DNA from: Streptomyces sp. NRRL S-337
GTDB taxonomy: Bacteria > Actinomycetota > Actinomycetes > Streptomycetales > Streptomycetaceae
Direction of reading: 5' to 3'
Length of the DNA: 43,060 nt
NCBI RefSeq assembly: GCF_000720175.1
Contig: NZ_JOIX01000081.1
Coordinates: forward strand, 1 to 43,060
Positions 15,646-24,273 of the stretch are shown here, one piece after another (within the stretch, counting starts at the first letter, position 1; each line of letters begins with the position of its first letter). A program made the position numbers and the translations under genes. A model generated the notes under the pieces. That model saw nothing but the letters and a program-made list of their open reading frames with translations, made no database searches and was not told the origin of the DNA.

Positions 15646-16692
15646 GTGGCGTCCCATCGCCGTATCCCGCAGCACGGCCAGGTCACCCTCGCCGGGGTCA
15701 CCGTTCTGTCGGCCGCTCTGGCGACCGCGGCCGCCGCGCTGTCGGCACCGCCGGCGTCCGCCGATCCCGCCGCCCGGCCGGCCGCCGGCCAGGAAGCGGC
15801 CACCGCCCGGGTCGACGCCCTCTACGAGCAGGCGGAGCGGGCCACCGAGAAGTACGACGGCGCGGACGCCCGGACCAGGAAGCTGCGCGCCGAGGTGGCC
15901 GACCTCCAGGACCGCACCGCCCGCGCCCAGGAGCGGGTCAACCGGATGCGCGGCCGGCTCGGTGCGCTGGCCGCCGCCCAGTACCGCGCCGGCGGCATGG
16001 ACCCGGCCCTGAAGCTGATGCTCTCCGAGCGCCCCGACAGCTACCTGGAGAAGGCCTCCGCGCTGAACCGGCTCGGCCGGCACCAGGCCGACCGGCTGCA
16101 CGAACTGCGCGCCGCGCAGCGCTCGCTGGAACAGCAGCGCCGGGAGACCGCCGCCAAGCTCGCCGAGCTGGAGGCGAGCCGCACGCAGGTCGCCCGCCAC
16201 AAGAAGGACGTCCAGCGCAAGCTGGCCACCGCCCAGCGGCTGCTGAACGCGCTGCCGCGGGCGGACCGGGAGGCCTGGAAGCGAGCTGCCCGCAGCGAGG
16301 GGCGGGCCGCGGCGGTGCCCGACCCGGCCGGGGCGGTGCCGGCCTCCGGGCGGGCCGCCGCGGCCGTCGCCGCGGTCCGTGCCGCGGTTGGCTCCCCGTA
16401 CGCCTGGGGTAGCGCCGGCCCCGGCGCCTTCGACTGCTCCGGACTCACCCAATGGGCCTACCGCCGGGCCGGCGTCTCGCTTCCCCGTACGTCACAGGCC
16501 CAGCGCGGCGCCGGGCGCCCGGTGCCGCTCGGCCGGATCCGGCCCGGGGACCTGGTCATCTACCGCTCGGACGCCAGCCACGTCGGGATGTACGTCGGCA
16601 ACGGCCAGGTCGTGCACGCGCCCTATCCCGGCGCCCGGGTGCGCTACGACCCGGTCGGGATGATGCCGATCTCGGCCGTCACCCGGCCCTGA
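15646..16692 (+). CDS. Secreted NlpC/P60 peptidoglycan endopeptidase (copy 2)
   Basis: A 348-residue paralogue of the preceding gene with the same plan: signal peptide with an ASA cleavage motif, coiled coil (about 45-215) containing the shared EQAERATEKYDG-like block, and a C-terminal NlpC/P60 domain. Catalytic residues are Cys264 (FDCSGLTQW) and His312 (SHVGMY), with VVHAPYPG following. The linker before the domain is Ala/Pro/Gly-rich instead of Lys/Asn-rich, and the coiled coil is more Arg-rich, so the copies have diverged in charge. GTG 15646 follows GGGAAGGAG at good spacing. Confidence 0.93.
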   Translation: MASHRRIPQHGQVTLAGVTVLSAALATAAAALSAPPASADPAARPAAGQEAATARVDALYEQAERATEKYDGADARTRKLRAEVADLQDRTARAQERVNRMRGRLGALAAAQYRAGGMDPALKLMLSERPDSYLEKASALNRLGRHQADRLHELRAAQRSLEQQRRETAAKLAELEASRTQVARHKKDVQRKLATAQRLLNALPRADREAWKRAARSEGRAAAVPDPAGAVPASGRAAAAVAAVRAAVGSPYAWGSAGPGAFDCSGLTQWAYRRAGVSLPRTSQAQRGAGRPVPLGRIRPGDLVIYRSDASHVGMYVGNGQVVHAPYPGARVRYDPVGMMPISAVTRP

Positions 16693-16731
16693 CCGCCGCT
16701 TCCTGCGTTTTTGCCCCGGCCGGGCCCGCTC

Positions 16732-16737
16732 TACGAT
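16732..16737 (+). promoter_or_regulatory. Candidate -10 element for a leaderless lipoprotein mRNA
   Basis: TACGAT ends seven bases before ATG 16745, and no ribosome binding site precedes that ATG. This is the spacing expected when transcription starts at the start codon. The -35 is unclear. Confidence 0.4.
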
Positions 16738-16744
16738 CGTCCGC

Positions 16745-18133
16745 ATGTCGGACCAGCGGGCGAAACGGCCGGTACGGGCCGGGGCGGCGGCCTGCGCCGC
16801 CCTGAGCGGACTCGCGCTGTTCGCCCCTCTGGCCGGCTGCGCACCCGGGCCCTCGTCGGCGGCCCGCTTCCCGGACGTCCAGCGGATGCTCGACAGCCGG
16901 GCGCACGCCGTCGAGCAGCGCGACGAGGCCGGCTTCCTGGCCGCCGTGGACCCGCGGGCCACCGCCTTCCGCGCCCGCCAGCGCGCCGTGTTCGGCAACC
17001 TCGCCGGCGTCCCGGTGACCGACTGGCACTACGACCTCGACGCCACCGACGCCTTCCCGCTGCCGCCCGGCGACGGCGGCGAGCGGCTGGCCGCCAAGGT
17101 CCGGCTGCGCTACCGCCTCAAGGGCTACGACACCGCCCCGGTCAACGCCGTCCAGTACCTCACCCTCACCGAGCGGGACGGCCGCTGGCTGATCTCCTCG
17201 GACCGCGACGGCGCACCGGCCGGCCGCAGCGGCAACCGGCAGCTGTGGGACCAGGGCCCGGTACGGGTGGTCCGCGGCCGGTACAGCGTGGTGCTGGGCG
17301 GCGCCTCCCACCCGGCCCGGCTGGAGGACCTCGCGCGCCGGGTGGACCGGGCGGTGCCCGCGGTCTCCGCCGCCTGGAAGGGCCGGTGGTCCGAGAAGGT
17401 CGTGGTGGAGGCGCCGGACTCGGTCGAGCGGATGGCGCAGCTGATGGGCAGCGACGACCCGTCCGGCTACACCGGCATCGCGGCGGTCACCACCGGCGAG
17501 GCGGGCGTCACCACCAACGCACCGGCGGACCGGGTGATCGTCAACCCGGACGCCTACGAGGAGCTCAACGACCTGGGCCGCAAGGTCGTCCTCACCCACG
17601 AGACCACCCATGTCGCCACCCGTACGGTCACCACGGCGGCCACCCCGCTGTGGTTGTCCGAGGGCTTCGCCGACTGGGTCGCCTACCGAGGGGCGCGCCG
17701 CAAGCCCGCCACCGCCGCGCCCGAGCTGACCCGCGCGGTGCGGGCCGGCAAGCCGCCCGGCCGGCTCCCGACCGACGCCGACTTCGGCTTCCGGGCCGGC
17801 GCCGACCGGCTGGCGACGGCGTACGAGGGCAGCTGGCTGGCGTGCCGCATGATCGCCGACAAGTGGGGCGAGGCCAAGCTGCTGGCGTTCTACAAGGCGG
17901 CGGGCCGCAGCGCGCTGCGCACCTCGGCGGCGACCGGGGATGCGCCGATCGAGGCGGCCACCGCCCACGCCTCCGCCGCCCGTCCGGGGCCCCACGCGGC
18001 CGGTGCCGGACGCCATCCGACGGCCGGCCGCAGCGAGCTCACCGACCGGGCCCTGCGCACCCAACTGGGCATCGGGCTGGGGGAGTTCACCCGGCGGTGG
18101 CGGGCCTATGTGAAGCAGCTGCTGGAGCGGTGA
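16745..18133 (+). CDS. Lipoprotein with HExxH zinc metallopeptidase motif
   Basis: A 462-residue predicted lipoprotein: basic N-terminus, hydrophobic segment, lipobox LAGC near residue 32. The zinc site is His285-Glu286-T-T-His289 in LTHETTHVA with third ligand Glu306 in WLSEGFADW, the gluzincin (peptidase MA-like) arrangement. The N-terminal ~170 residues look like an NTF2/SnoaL-like domain (FPDVQRMLDSRAHAVEQRDE, WLISSDRD). The peptide substrate is unknown; the envelope setting suggests an extracellular role. The last 47 bp overlap the end of the opposite-strand glycosyltransferase. The C-terminal Ala/Pro-rich stretch before ELTDRALRTQLG may be a linker. Confidence 0.82.
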   Translation: MSDQRAKRPVRAGAAACAALSGLALFAPLAGCAPGPSSAARFPDVQRMLDSRAHAVEQRDEAGFLAAVDPRATAFRARQRAVFGNLAGVPVTDWHYDLDATDAFPLPPGDGGERLAAKVRLRYRLKGYDTAPVNAVQYLTLTERDGRWLISSDRDGAPAGRSGNRQLWDQGPVRVVRGRYSVVLGGASHPARLEDLARRVDRAVPAVSAAWKGRWSEKVVVEAPDSVERMAQLMGSDDPSGYTGIAAVTTGEAGVTTNAPADRVIVNPDAYEELNDLGRKVVLTHETTHVATRTVTTAATPLWLSEGFADWVAYRGARRKPATAAPELTRAVRAGKPPGRLPTDADFGFRAGADRLATAYEGSWLACRMIADKWGEAKLLAFYKAAGRSALRTSAATGDAPIEAATAHASAARPGPHAAGAGRHPTAGRSELTDRALRTQLGIGLGEFTRRWRAYVKQLLER

Positions 18134-19379
18134 CGGTGCGCGGCGCGGGCGCCCGGCGCAGGCCCAAGCCGCCGCCCGCGGTGCCCCGCCGGCCGGCGCC
18201 GGTGGCGGTCCACAGCCGGCGGCAGGCCAGCAGCGACGCGGCGACCAGCAGCCCGTTGCGCACCGCCAGCAGCGCGACACCGAAGGGGCTGCTCGCCACC
18301 ACGTCGGCGAAGTGGACCGGGAACTCCAGCAGCGTGACGCCCGCGGCGAGCAGTACCAGCGCCGCCGCCGGCGTCTGCCGGCTGCCGCGTACGGCCAGGC
18401 ACACCGCGGCCAGCCCCACCAGCCACAGCAGGTACTGCGGGCTGATCACCCGGCTGGTGGTGGTGAACAGCAGCGTGGCGGTGAAGGCCGCGTCGGCGGG
18501 CGTCGCCCGGGTGAACCGGCGCGCCCGGCTCCGCCACAGCACCAGCCAGCCCAGCGCCGCCCCGCTCAGCATGACCGCGGCGGTGCTGACGAGCGGGACG
18601 CCGGGCCCGAGGAACTCCACCGAGCCGTAGTTCAGCAGCACCCGGCCGTCCCAGCCGTAGTGGCGGGCGAGGTGGAACACCAGCCCGCCGAGCGACTCGA
18701 CCTCCGTACCGCGGTCGCGCTGGAAGGTCAGGAACGCCAGCGCGCCCGGTGCGGCAGCCACGAAGCACAGGGTGAGCCCGGCCCCGGTGCCGGCCGCGCT
18801 CCGCCACAGGGCCCGCGCCCGGCGGCCGCGCAGCGCCGCCCCGGTCAGCAGCAGCGCCGGCCACACCTTCAGCAGCGTCCCGAACGCGATCAGCGCGCCC
18901 GCCACCCGGGGCCGGCGGGCCGCCGCGAGCAACGCCGCGACCGCGACCGCGGTGACCATCAGGTCGTAGCGGGCGTACCCGGTCGGGCCCAGCAGGGCGA
19001 CGCCCGCGATCCACACCCACGCCCCGGCCGCCCGGTGGCCCGGCCGCCGCCCGGCCCGCAGGAACAGCGCCAGCGTCGCCGCGTCCGCGACCAGGACCAG
19101 CAGGGAGAACGCCGGGGCGTAGCCGAGGAACGGCAGCAGGCCGGGGGAGAGCACCACCAGCGCGGCGGCCGGCGGGTACTGCCAGGTCACGTCGTCCAGC
19201 GGGAAGGTGCCGGTCCGCAGCACCTCGGCCCAGCCGTGGTAGATCACCGAGACGTCGGTGGTGACGTCCGGGCCCGGCAGTACCAGCACCTTCAGCACGC
19301 AGAGCAGCAGCACCGCCCGGGTCACCGCCCAGGCCGCGACCGCGAGCCACCTCCCGCGCGCCCCGCCGGCGCCGTCCAT
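18087..19379 (-). CDS. Polyprenyl-phosphate-dependent membrane glycosyltransferase (GT87-like)
   Basis: A 430-residue integral membrane protein with about ten helices. It resembles GT87/DUF2029 mannosyl- or arabinosyltransferases of the GT-C fold. The acidic DVSVIYHGWAEVLRTG loop after the first helix and DVTWQYPPAAALVV fit the family's Asp-bearing loop and WQYPP motif. GARYDLMV-like and LLKVWPALLL segments are also typical. It would use a polyprenyl-phospho-sugar outside the membrane. ATG 19379 has GGAGG upstream; a longer frame to 19475 would add a charged, non-membrane tail. The basic Ala-rich C-terminus overlaps the lipoprotein gene. It is divergent from the PimB-like gene, 128 bp apart. 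Confidence 0.8.
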   Translation of the reverse strand: MDGAGGARGRWLAVAAWAVTRAVLLLCVLKVLVLPGPDVTTDVSVIYHGWAEVLRTGTFPLDDVTWQYPPAAALVVLSPGLLPFLGYAPAFSLLVLVADAATLALFLRAGRRPGHRAAGAWVWIAGVALLGPTGYARYDLMVTAVAVAALLAAARRPRVAGALIAFGTLLKVWPALLLTGAALRGRRARALWRSAAGTGAGLTLCFVAAAPGALAFLTFQRDRGTEVESLGGLVFHLARHYGWDGRVLLNYGSVEFLGPGVPLVSTAAVMLSGAALGWLVLWRSRARRFTRATPADAAFTATLLFTTTSRVISPQYLLWLVGLAAVCLAVRGSRQTPAAALVLLAAGVTLLEFPVHFADVVASSPFGVALLAVRNGLLVAASLLACRRLWTATGAGRRGTAGGGLGLRRAPAPRTVTAPAAASHRPATAG

Positions 19380-19493
19380 CGCCACCTCCGCCTGTCCGCC
19401 GTCGTCTGCATCATGCCGTCGGCGGCCGGTCACGCGGCGTCGCCGCGGTACGGGCGTGGCGGGCCTCCCGGCCACCGTGCGCCCGTCGGCGGG

Positions 19494-19499
19494 TAGCCT
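19494..19499 (+). promoter_or_regulatory. Candidate -10 element for a leaderless glycosyltransferase mRNA
   Basis: TAGCCT ends eight bases before GTG 19508, and there is no ribosome binding site. The spacing suits a leaderless transcript. No clear -35. Confidence 0.4.
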
Positions 19500-19507
19500 C
19501 GGGCCTC

Positions 19508-20650
19508 GTGCACAAGACCCTGATCGTCACGAACGACTTCCCGCCCCGGCCCGGCGGCATCCAGGCCTTCCTGCACAGCATGGCGCTGCGGCTGGACCCC
19601 ACCCAGGTGGTCGTCTACGCCTCGACCTGGAAGCGGAGCGCGGAGGGGATCGCGGCCACCGCCGCGTTCGACGCCGACCAGCCGTTCCCGGTGGTCCGGG
19701 ACCGTACGACGATGCTGCTGCCCACCCCGAGGGTGACCCGGCGGGCCGTCGGCCTGCTGCGCGAACACGGCTGCTCCTCCGTCTGGTTCGGTGCCGCGGC
19801 ACCGCTCGGCCTGATGGCGCCCGCGCTCCGCGAGGCCGGTGCGCGGCGGATCGTGGCGACCACGCACGGCCACGAGGCGGGCTGGGCGCAGCTGCCGGCC
19901 GCCCGGCAGCTGCTGCGGCGGATCGGCGAGGGCACCGACACCCTCACCTACCTCGGCGAGTACACCCGCTCCCGGATCGCCGCCGCGCTGACCCCGGCGG
20001 CCGCGTCCCGGATGGTCCAACTCCCGCCCGGCGTCGACGAGAAGACCTTCCACTCCGGCTCCGGCGGCGACGCGGTGCGCGCCCGGCTCGGACTGGCCGG
20101 CCGCCCGGTCGTGGTCTGCGTCTCCCGGCTCGTGCCCCGCAAGGGCCAGGACACCCTCATCGAGGCGATGCCGGCGGTCCTCGCCGCCGTCCCGGACGCC
20201 GTCCTGCTGATCGTCGGCGGCGGCCCGTACGAGAAGGACCTGCGCGCGCTGGCGCGGGAGAAGGGCGTGGCGGAATCCGTGCGCTTCACCGGCGCGGTGC
20301 CGTGGGAGGAGCTGCCGGCCCACTTCGGTGCCGGTGACGTCTTCGCGATGCCCTGCCGCACCCGCCGCGGCGGCCTCGACGTCGAGGGGCTGGGCATCGT
20401 CTATCTGGAGGCCTCGGCCACCGGCCTGCCCGTGGTGGCGGGCGACTCCGGCGGTGCGCCGGACGCGGTGCTCGACGGCGAGACCGGCTGGGTGGTGCCC
20501 GGCGGCTCCCCGACCCCCACCGCGGAGCGCCTGGTCACCCTCCTCAACGACCCCGTCCTGCGCCGCACCATGGGCGAGCGCGGGCGCGCCTGGGTGGAGG
20601 AGAAGTGGCGCTGGGACCTGCTCGCGGAACGGCTCAAGGAGCTGCTGTAG
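19508..20650 (+). CDS. GT4 glycosyltransferase, PimB-like
   Basis: A 380-residue cytoplasmic GT-B enzyme. The N-terminus has NDFPPRPGGIQAFL, the family's glycine-rich acceptor-side loop. The C-terminal half has VSRLVPRKGQDTLI, GGGPYEKDL and the donor-binding EGLGIVYLEASATGLPVV (EX7E motif). It looks most like PimB/MgtA-type mannosyltransferases acting on phosphatidylinositol mannoside or related glycolipids; the acceptor cannot be read from sequence. The start GTG 19508 places the first strand HKTLIVTNDF at the normal position. It sits with a polyprenyl-linked glycosyltransferase, consistent with envelope glycan work. It is convergent with the acyl-CoA synthetase, with a hairpin between. Confidence 0.88.
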   Translation: MHKTLIVTNDFPPRPGGIQAFLHSMALRLDPTQVVVYASTWKRSAEGIAATAAFDADQPFPVVRDRTTMLLPTPRVTRRAVGLLREHGCSSVWFGAAAPLGLMAPALREAGARRIVATTHGHEAGWAQLPAARQLLRRIGEGTDTLTYLGEYTRSRIAAALTPAAASRMVQLPPGVDEKTFHSGSGGDAVRARLGLAGRPVVVCVSRLVPRKGQDTLIEAMPAVLAAVPDAVLLIVGGGPYEKDLRALAREKGVAESVRFTGAVPWEELPAHFGAGDVFAMPCRTRRGGLDVEGLGIVYLEASATGLPVVAGDSGGAPDAVLDGETGWVVPGGSPTPTAERLVTLLNDPVLRRTMGERGRAWVEEKWRWDLLAERLKELL

Positions 20651-20679
20651 CCGGGGCCGTACGGACGCCCGTACGCGAA

Positions 20680-20710
20680 CCGCCGCCGCGGCACACAGCC
20701 ACGGCGGCGG
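20680..20710. terminator. Shared hairpin between convergent glycosyltransferase and acyl-CoA synthetase genes
   Basis: CCGCCGCCG (20680-20688) pairs with CGGCGGCGG (20702-20710); two more pairs follow inside after one mismatch, around the loop CACACAG. It could end transcription from both sides. Confidence 0.75.
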
Positions 20711-20738
20711 ATTCCGCCCATGATCACCAGGGATGTCG

Positions 20739-22535
20739 TCAGCCCCGGTAGATCGCCTCGATCTCCTCCGCGAAGTCCTTGGCGACCACGTTCCGCTTCA
20801 GCTTCAGCGACGGCGTGACATGGCCCGACTCCTCGGTGAACTGGGTCGGCAGGATACGGAACTTGCGCACCGACTCGGCCTGCGAGACGGCCGCGTTGCC
20901 GTCGTCGACGGCCCGCTGCACCGCGGCGAGCAGCTCCGGGTCGGATGCCAGCTCGGCCGGGGTGCTGCCGGCCGGGCGGCCGTGCTCCTCGGCCCAGCGC
21001 GGCAGGAACTCCTCGTCGAGGGTGACCAGCGCGCCGATGAACGGCCGGCCGTCGCCGACGACCATGCACTCGGCGATCAGGGCGTGCGCCCGGATGCGGT
21101 CCTCGATGACGGCCGGCGCGACGTTCTTGCCGCCCGCGGTGACCAGGATCTCCTTCTTGCGGCCGGTGATGGCCAGATAGCCGTCCTCGTCGAGGGTGCC
21201 GAGGTCGCCGGTGTGGAACCAGCCGTCGGACAGCGCCTCTTCGGTGGCCGTGGGGTTGTTCCAGTACTCGGTGAAGAGGTGCTCACCGTGCAGCAGGACC
21301 TCGCCGTCGTCGGCGATCCGGACCACCGAACCGGGCAGCGGCTGGCCGACGGTGCCGATCTTCTGGCGGTCCCAGGGGTTGAACGCGGTGGCCGCGCACG
21401 ACTCCGTCAGGCCGTAGCCCTCCAGGGCGGTGAAGCCGATGCCGCGGTAGAAGTGGCCCAGCCGGTCGCCGAGCGGCGCGCCGCCGGAGATCGCGTGGGT
21501 GGCCCGGCCGCCGAGCACGGCGCGCAGCTTGCCGTAGACCAGGCGGTCGAAGACCTTGTACTTGAGCTTCAGGCCGAGCGGCGGGCCCTCGGGGGTGTCC
21601 AGCGCCCGGCTGTAGGCGATCGCGGTGTCCGCCGCCTTGTCGAAGATCTTGCCCTTGCCGTCGGCCTGCGCCTTGGCCCGCGCAGAGTTGTAGACCTTCT
21701 CGAAGACCCGGGGCACGCCCAGCACCAGCGTCGGCCGGAAGGACGCGAGGTCCTCGGTGAGGTTCTTGATGTCGGGGGCGTGGCCCAGCTTGATCGGGGC
21801 CATCACGGAGGCGACCTGCACCAGGCGCCCGAAGACATGGGCGATGGGCAGGAAGAGCAGGACCGAGGAGTCCCCGGTGCGGAAGAGCGGGCGCAGCCGC
21901 TCGACGACGTTGCCGCACTCGGCGAAGAAGCTGCGGTGGCTGAGCACACAGCCCTTGGGGCGGCCGGTGGTGCCGGAGGTGTAGACGATCGTGGCGGGCG
22001 CGTCCGCGTCGGCGAGGGCGCTGCGGGCGTCCACCTCGTCGTCGGTGATCCCGGCGCCGGCGGCCCGCAGCCGGGCGATCGCGTCCCGCTCGATCTGCCA
22101 GATGTTCTCCAGGTCGGGCAGCCGGTCGCGGACCGATTCGACGGTCGCCTCGTGGGTGGGCGTCTCCACCAGACAGGCCACCGCGCCCGAGTCGCCGAGG
22201 ATCCACTGGATCTGCTCGGCGGAACTGGTCTCGTACACGGGCACGGTGATCGCGCCGGCACTCCAGATGGCGAAGTCCAGCAGCGTCCACTCGTAACGGG
22301 TACGCGACATCAGCCCCACCCGGTCCCCGGGCTGGATGCCGGACGCCATCAGGCCCTTGGCGGCGGCGCGGACCTCGGCGAGGAAGGTGGCGGCGGTGAC
22401 GTCCTGCCACCCGCCGTTCACCTTGCGCCCCATGACGGCAACATCCGGGTGCTGCGCGGCATTTCGGCGGATGAGATCCGTCAGATTGCCGTCCGCGGGG
22501 ACCTCGTACAGGGCCGGAAGGCTGAACTCGCGCAA
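20739..22535 (-). CDS. Long-chain fatty acid-CoA ligase (AMP-forming), FadD15-like
   Basis: A 598-residue adenylate-forming enzyme that activates fatty acids to acyl-CoA. The P-loop-like IVYTSGTTGRPKGCVLSH is near residue 185. Later motifs are GYGLTESCAA (A4/A5), GWFHTGDLGTLDEDGYLAITGRK, given by its key parts HTGD and ITGRKKE, and a C-terminal lysine in TPSLKLKRN. Length and the KGCVLSH variant fit the bacterial FadD15 / plant-type LACS group. The start is TTG 22535, preceded by GAGGAG nine bases upstream; the next ATG is well inside the conserved region. An operator-like inverted repeat lies about 90 bp upstream. Confidence 0.94.
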   Translation of the reverse strand: MREFSLPALYEVPADGNLTDLIRRNAAQHPDVAVMGRKVNGGWQDVTAATFLAEVRAAAKGLMASGIQPGDRVGLMSRTRYEWTLLDFAIWSAGAITVPVYETSSAEQIQWILGDSGAVACLVETPTHEATVESVRDRLPDLENIWQIERDAIARLRAAGAGITDDEVDARSALADADAPATIVYTSGTTGRPKGCVLSHRSFFAECGNVVERLRPLFRTGDSSVLLFLPIAHVFGRLVQVASVMAPIKLGHAPDIKNLTEDLASFRPTLVLGVPRVFEKVYNSARAKAQADGKGKIFDKAADTAIAYSRALDTPEGPPLGLKLKYKVFDRLVYGKLRAVLGGRATHAISGGAPLGDRLGHFYRGIGFTALEGYGLTESCAATAFNPWDRQKIGTVGQPLPGSVVRIADDGEVLLHGEHLFTEYWNNPTATEEALSDGWFHTGDLGTLDEDGYLAITGRKKEILVTAGGKNVAPAVIEDRIRAHALIAECMVVGDGRPFIGALVTLDEEFLPRWAEEHGRPAGSTPAELASDPELLAAVQRAVDDGNAAVSQAESVRKFRILPTQFTEESGHVTPSLKLKRNVVAKDFAEEIEAIYRG

Positions 22536-22626
22536 GACTGCTGCTCCTCAAAAGCGCCGGCGCCACGACGCTGTGTGCACACCGGCGGCGGTCCATGATC
22601 AAGCTGGGGGATTGGACTGCCCGGAC

Positions 22627-22642
22627 GTTACCCACCGGTATT
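22627..22642. promoter_or_regulatory. Operator-like inverted repeat upstream of the acyl-CoA ligase gene
   Basis: GTTACC-CACC-GGTATT: TTACC and GGTA(A/T) arms around four bases. The pattern resembles TACC-N4-GGTA sites of TetR-type fatty acid regulators in actinobacteria, but one arm position is imperfect and no regulator gene is adjacent. Confidence 0.3.
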
Positions 22643-22806
22643 GCTTTTGGGATAGGGGGTCGCGACCAGATGTTTGATGCGTCACACGCTTGCGGACACG
22701 CCATGGGGACTCTTCCGCGCAGACTAGACCAGCGGGTCGGTGACCCGAAAGTAACCGCGGCCCCGGTGAACCGGTGGGGGCCCTCCCCGTCGCCCGGCGG
22801 GCGATC

Positions 22807-22812
22807 TAGGGT
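22807..22812 (+). promoter_or_regulatory. Candidate -10 element for a leaderless phosphoesterase mRNA
   Basis: TAGGGT ends six bases before ATG 22819, which lacks a ribosome binding site; transcription would start at or next to the start codon. Confidence 0.4.
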
Positions 22813-22818
22813 GACGCC

Positions 22819-23595
22819 ATGCGTGTGCATGTGGTCAGTGACGTTCACGGCAACAGCCGGGACCTGGCGGCGGCCGGGAACGGTGCCGATGCCCTGGTCT
22901 GCCTCGGCGACCTGGTGCTCTTCCTCGATTACGCCGACCACTCGCGCGGCATCTTCCCCGACCTCTTCGGCGTCGCGCACGCCGACACCCTCGTCGAACT
23001 CCGCACCGCCCGCCGCTTCGACGAGGCCCGCGAACTGGGCCGCCGGCTCTGGGCCGAACTCGACGCCGCCGGCCACAGTCGCGAGGCGGTCATCGAGGGC
23101 GCGGTCCGCAAGCAGTACGCCGAACTCTTCGCGGCCTTCCCGACCCCCACGTACGCGACCTACGGCAACGTCGACATGCCGCGCCTGTGGCCCGAATACG
23201 CCGGACCCGGCACCACCGTCCTCGACGGTCAGCGGGTCGAGATCGGCGGCCGGGTCTTCGGCTTCGTCGGCGGCGGCCTCACCACCCCCATGCGGACTCC
23301 GTACGAGATCAGCGACGAGGAGTACGCCGCGAAGATCGAGGCGGTCGGCGAGGTGGACGTGCTGTGCACCCACATCCCGCCGGACGTCCCCGAGCTCTGC
23401 TACGACACCGTCGCCCGCCGCTTCGAACGCGGTAGCAGCGCCCTGCTGGACGCCATCCGCACCACCCGCCCCCGCTACTCCCTCTTCGGCCACGTCCACC
23501 AGCCGCTCGCCCGCCGGATGCGCGTCGGCGACACCGAATGCGTCAATGTCGGCCATTTCAACGCCACCGGCAGGCCCTACGTCCTGACGTGGTGA
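22819..23595 (+). CDS. Calcineurin-like metallophosphoesterase
   Basis: A 258-residue two-metal phosphoesterase. All family blocks are present: SDVHGN (Asp8, His10), LGDLV (Asp31), GNVD in place of the common GNHD, THIPPDVP, and GHVHQPLARR near residue 220. The GNVD variant puts Val where the catalytic His usually stands but keeps the metal-binding Asn. The substrate is unknown; relatives act on phosphodiesters or phosphoproteins. The gene is monocistronic, between the divergent acyl-CoA ligase and the SRPBCC gene. Confidence 0.9.
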   Translation: MRVHVVSDVHGNSRDLAAAGNGADALVCLGDLVLFLDYADHSRGIFPDLFGVAHADTLVELRTARRFDEARELGRRLWAELDAAGHSREAVIEGAVRKQYAELFAAFPTPTYATYGNVDMPRLWPEYAGPGTTVLDGQRVEIGGRVFGFVGGGLTTPMRTPYEISDEEYAAKIEAVGEVDVLCTHIPPDVPELCYDTVARRFERGSSALLDAIRTTRPRYSLFGHVHQPLARRMRVGDTECVNVGHFNATGRPYVLTW

Positions 23596-23630
23596 GCCCG
23601 GGCGGGCGCGGTCGGCCGCGTATGGCCCGC

Positions 23631-23660
23631 ATCCGGCTGCATCCGGCTGCGTCCGGCTGC
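23631..23660 (+). repeat. Three tandem 10 bp repeats
   Basis: ATCCGGCTGC occurs twice in direct succession, followed by GTCCGGCTGC. It lies between the phosphoesterase and SRPBCC genes, 25 bp before a TAGCCT that may be the SRPBCC -10 element (about 23685-23690). It may be a binding site cluster or simple slippage. Confidence 0.7.
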
Positions 23661-23770
23661 GTTCGCTCCCGTTTCCCCGCGCGGTAGCCTTCAGCAGCAG
23701 AGACAGCACCTTGCGGACACCGCGTGAGCGTCGGCGGACCGGCATGAATCGGCATGGAGGAGTCACGGCG

Positions 23771-24271
23771 ATGGCCGAACACACCAGCTCTAGCATCACG
23801 ATCGAGGCGGCGCCCGCCGAAGTGATGGGAGTGATCGCCGACTTTGACCGCTACCCGGAGTGGACCGGAGAGGTCAAGGAGGCGGAGGTGCTCGCCACGG
23901 ACGACCGGGGCCGCGCCGTACAGGTGCGCCTGCTGCTCGACGCCGGCGCGATCAAGGACGACCACACCCTCGCCTACACCTGGACCGGCGCCGACGAGGT
24001 CAGCTGGTCCCTGGTCAAGTCCCAGATGCTGCGCGCCCTGGACGGTTCCTACCGCCTCGCCGCGCTGAAGGACGGCACCGTCACCGAGGTCACGTACCAG
24101 CTCACCGTCGACGTCAAGATCCCGATGCTCGGCATGATCAAGCGCAAGGCCGAGAAGGTCATCATCGAGCGTGCCCTGGAAGGGCTGAAGCGGCGCGTCG
24201 AGAGCCGCCCCGACGCCGGCCCGGCGCCCGCCGACGAGTCCGCGCCCGCCGACGAGGCCAAGAAGCTCTGA
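23771..24271 (+). CDS. SRPBCC (START/polyketide cyclase-like) family protein
   Basis: A 166-residue protein with the lipid-cavity SRPBCC fold: SSSITIEAAPAEV, then VIADFDRYPEWTGEVKEAEV (the family's F-x-x-YP-W turn), and LTVDVKIPMLGMIKRKAEKVI with the long C-terminal helix. The tail from about 145 is Pro/Ala/Glu-rich and disordered. Mycobacterial and Streptomyces relatives are annotated as cyclase/dehydrase family; the ligand is unknown. ATG 23771 has GGAGGAG eight bases upstream. The ArsA-like gene starts two bases after its stop, so the pair is co-translated and probably works together. Confidence 0.87.
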   Translation: MAEHTSSSITIEAAPAEVMGVIADFDRYPEWTGEVKEAEVLATDDRGRAVQVRLLLDAGAIKDDHTLAYTWTGADEVSWSLVKSQMLRALDGSYRLAALKDGTVTEVTYQLTVDVKIPMLGMIKRKAEKVIIERALEGLKRRVESRPDAGPAPADESAPADEAKKL

Positions 24272-24273
24272 GC

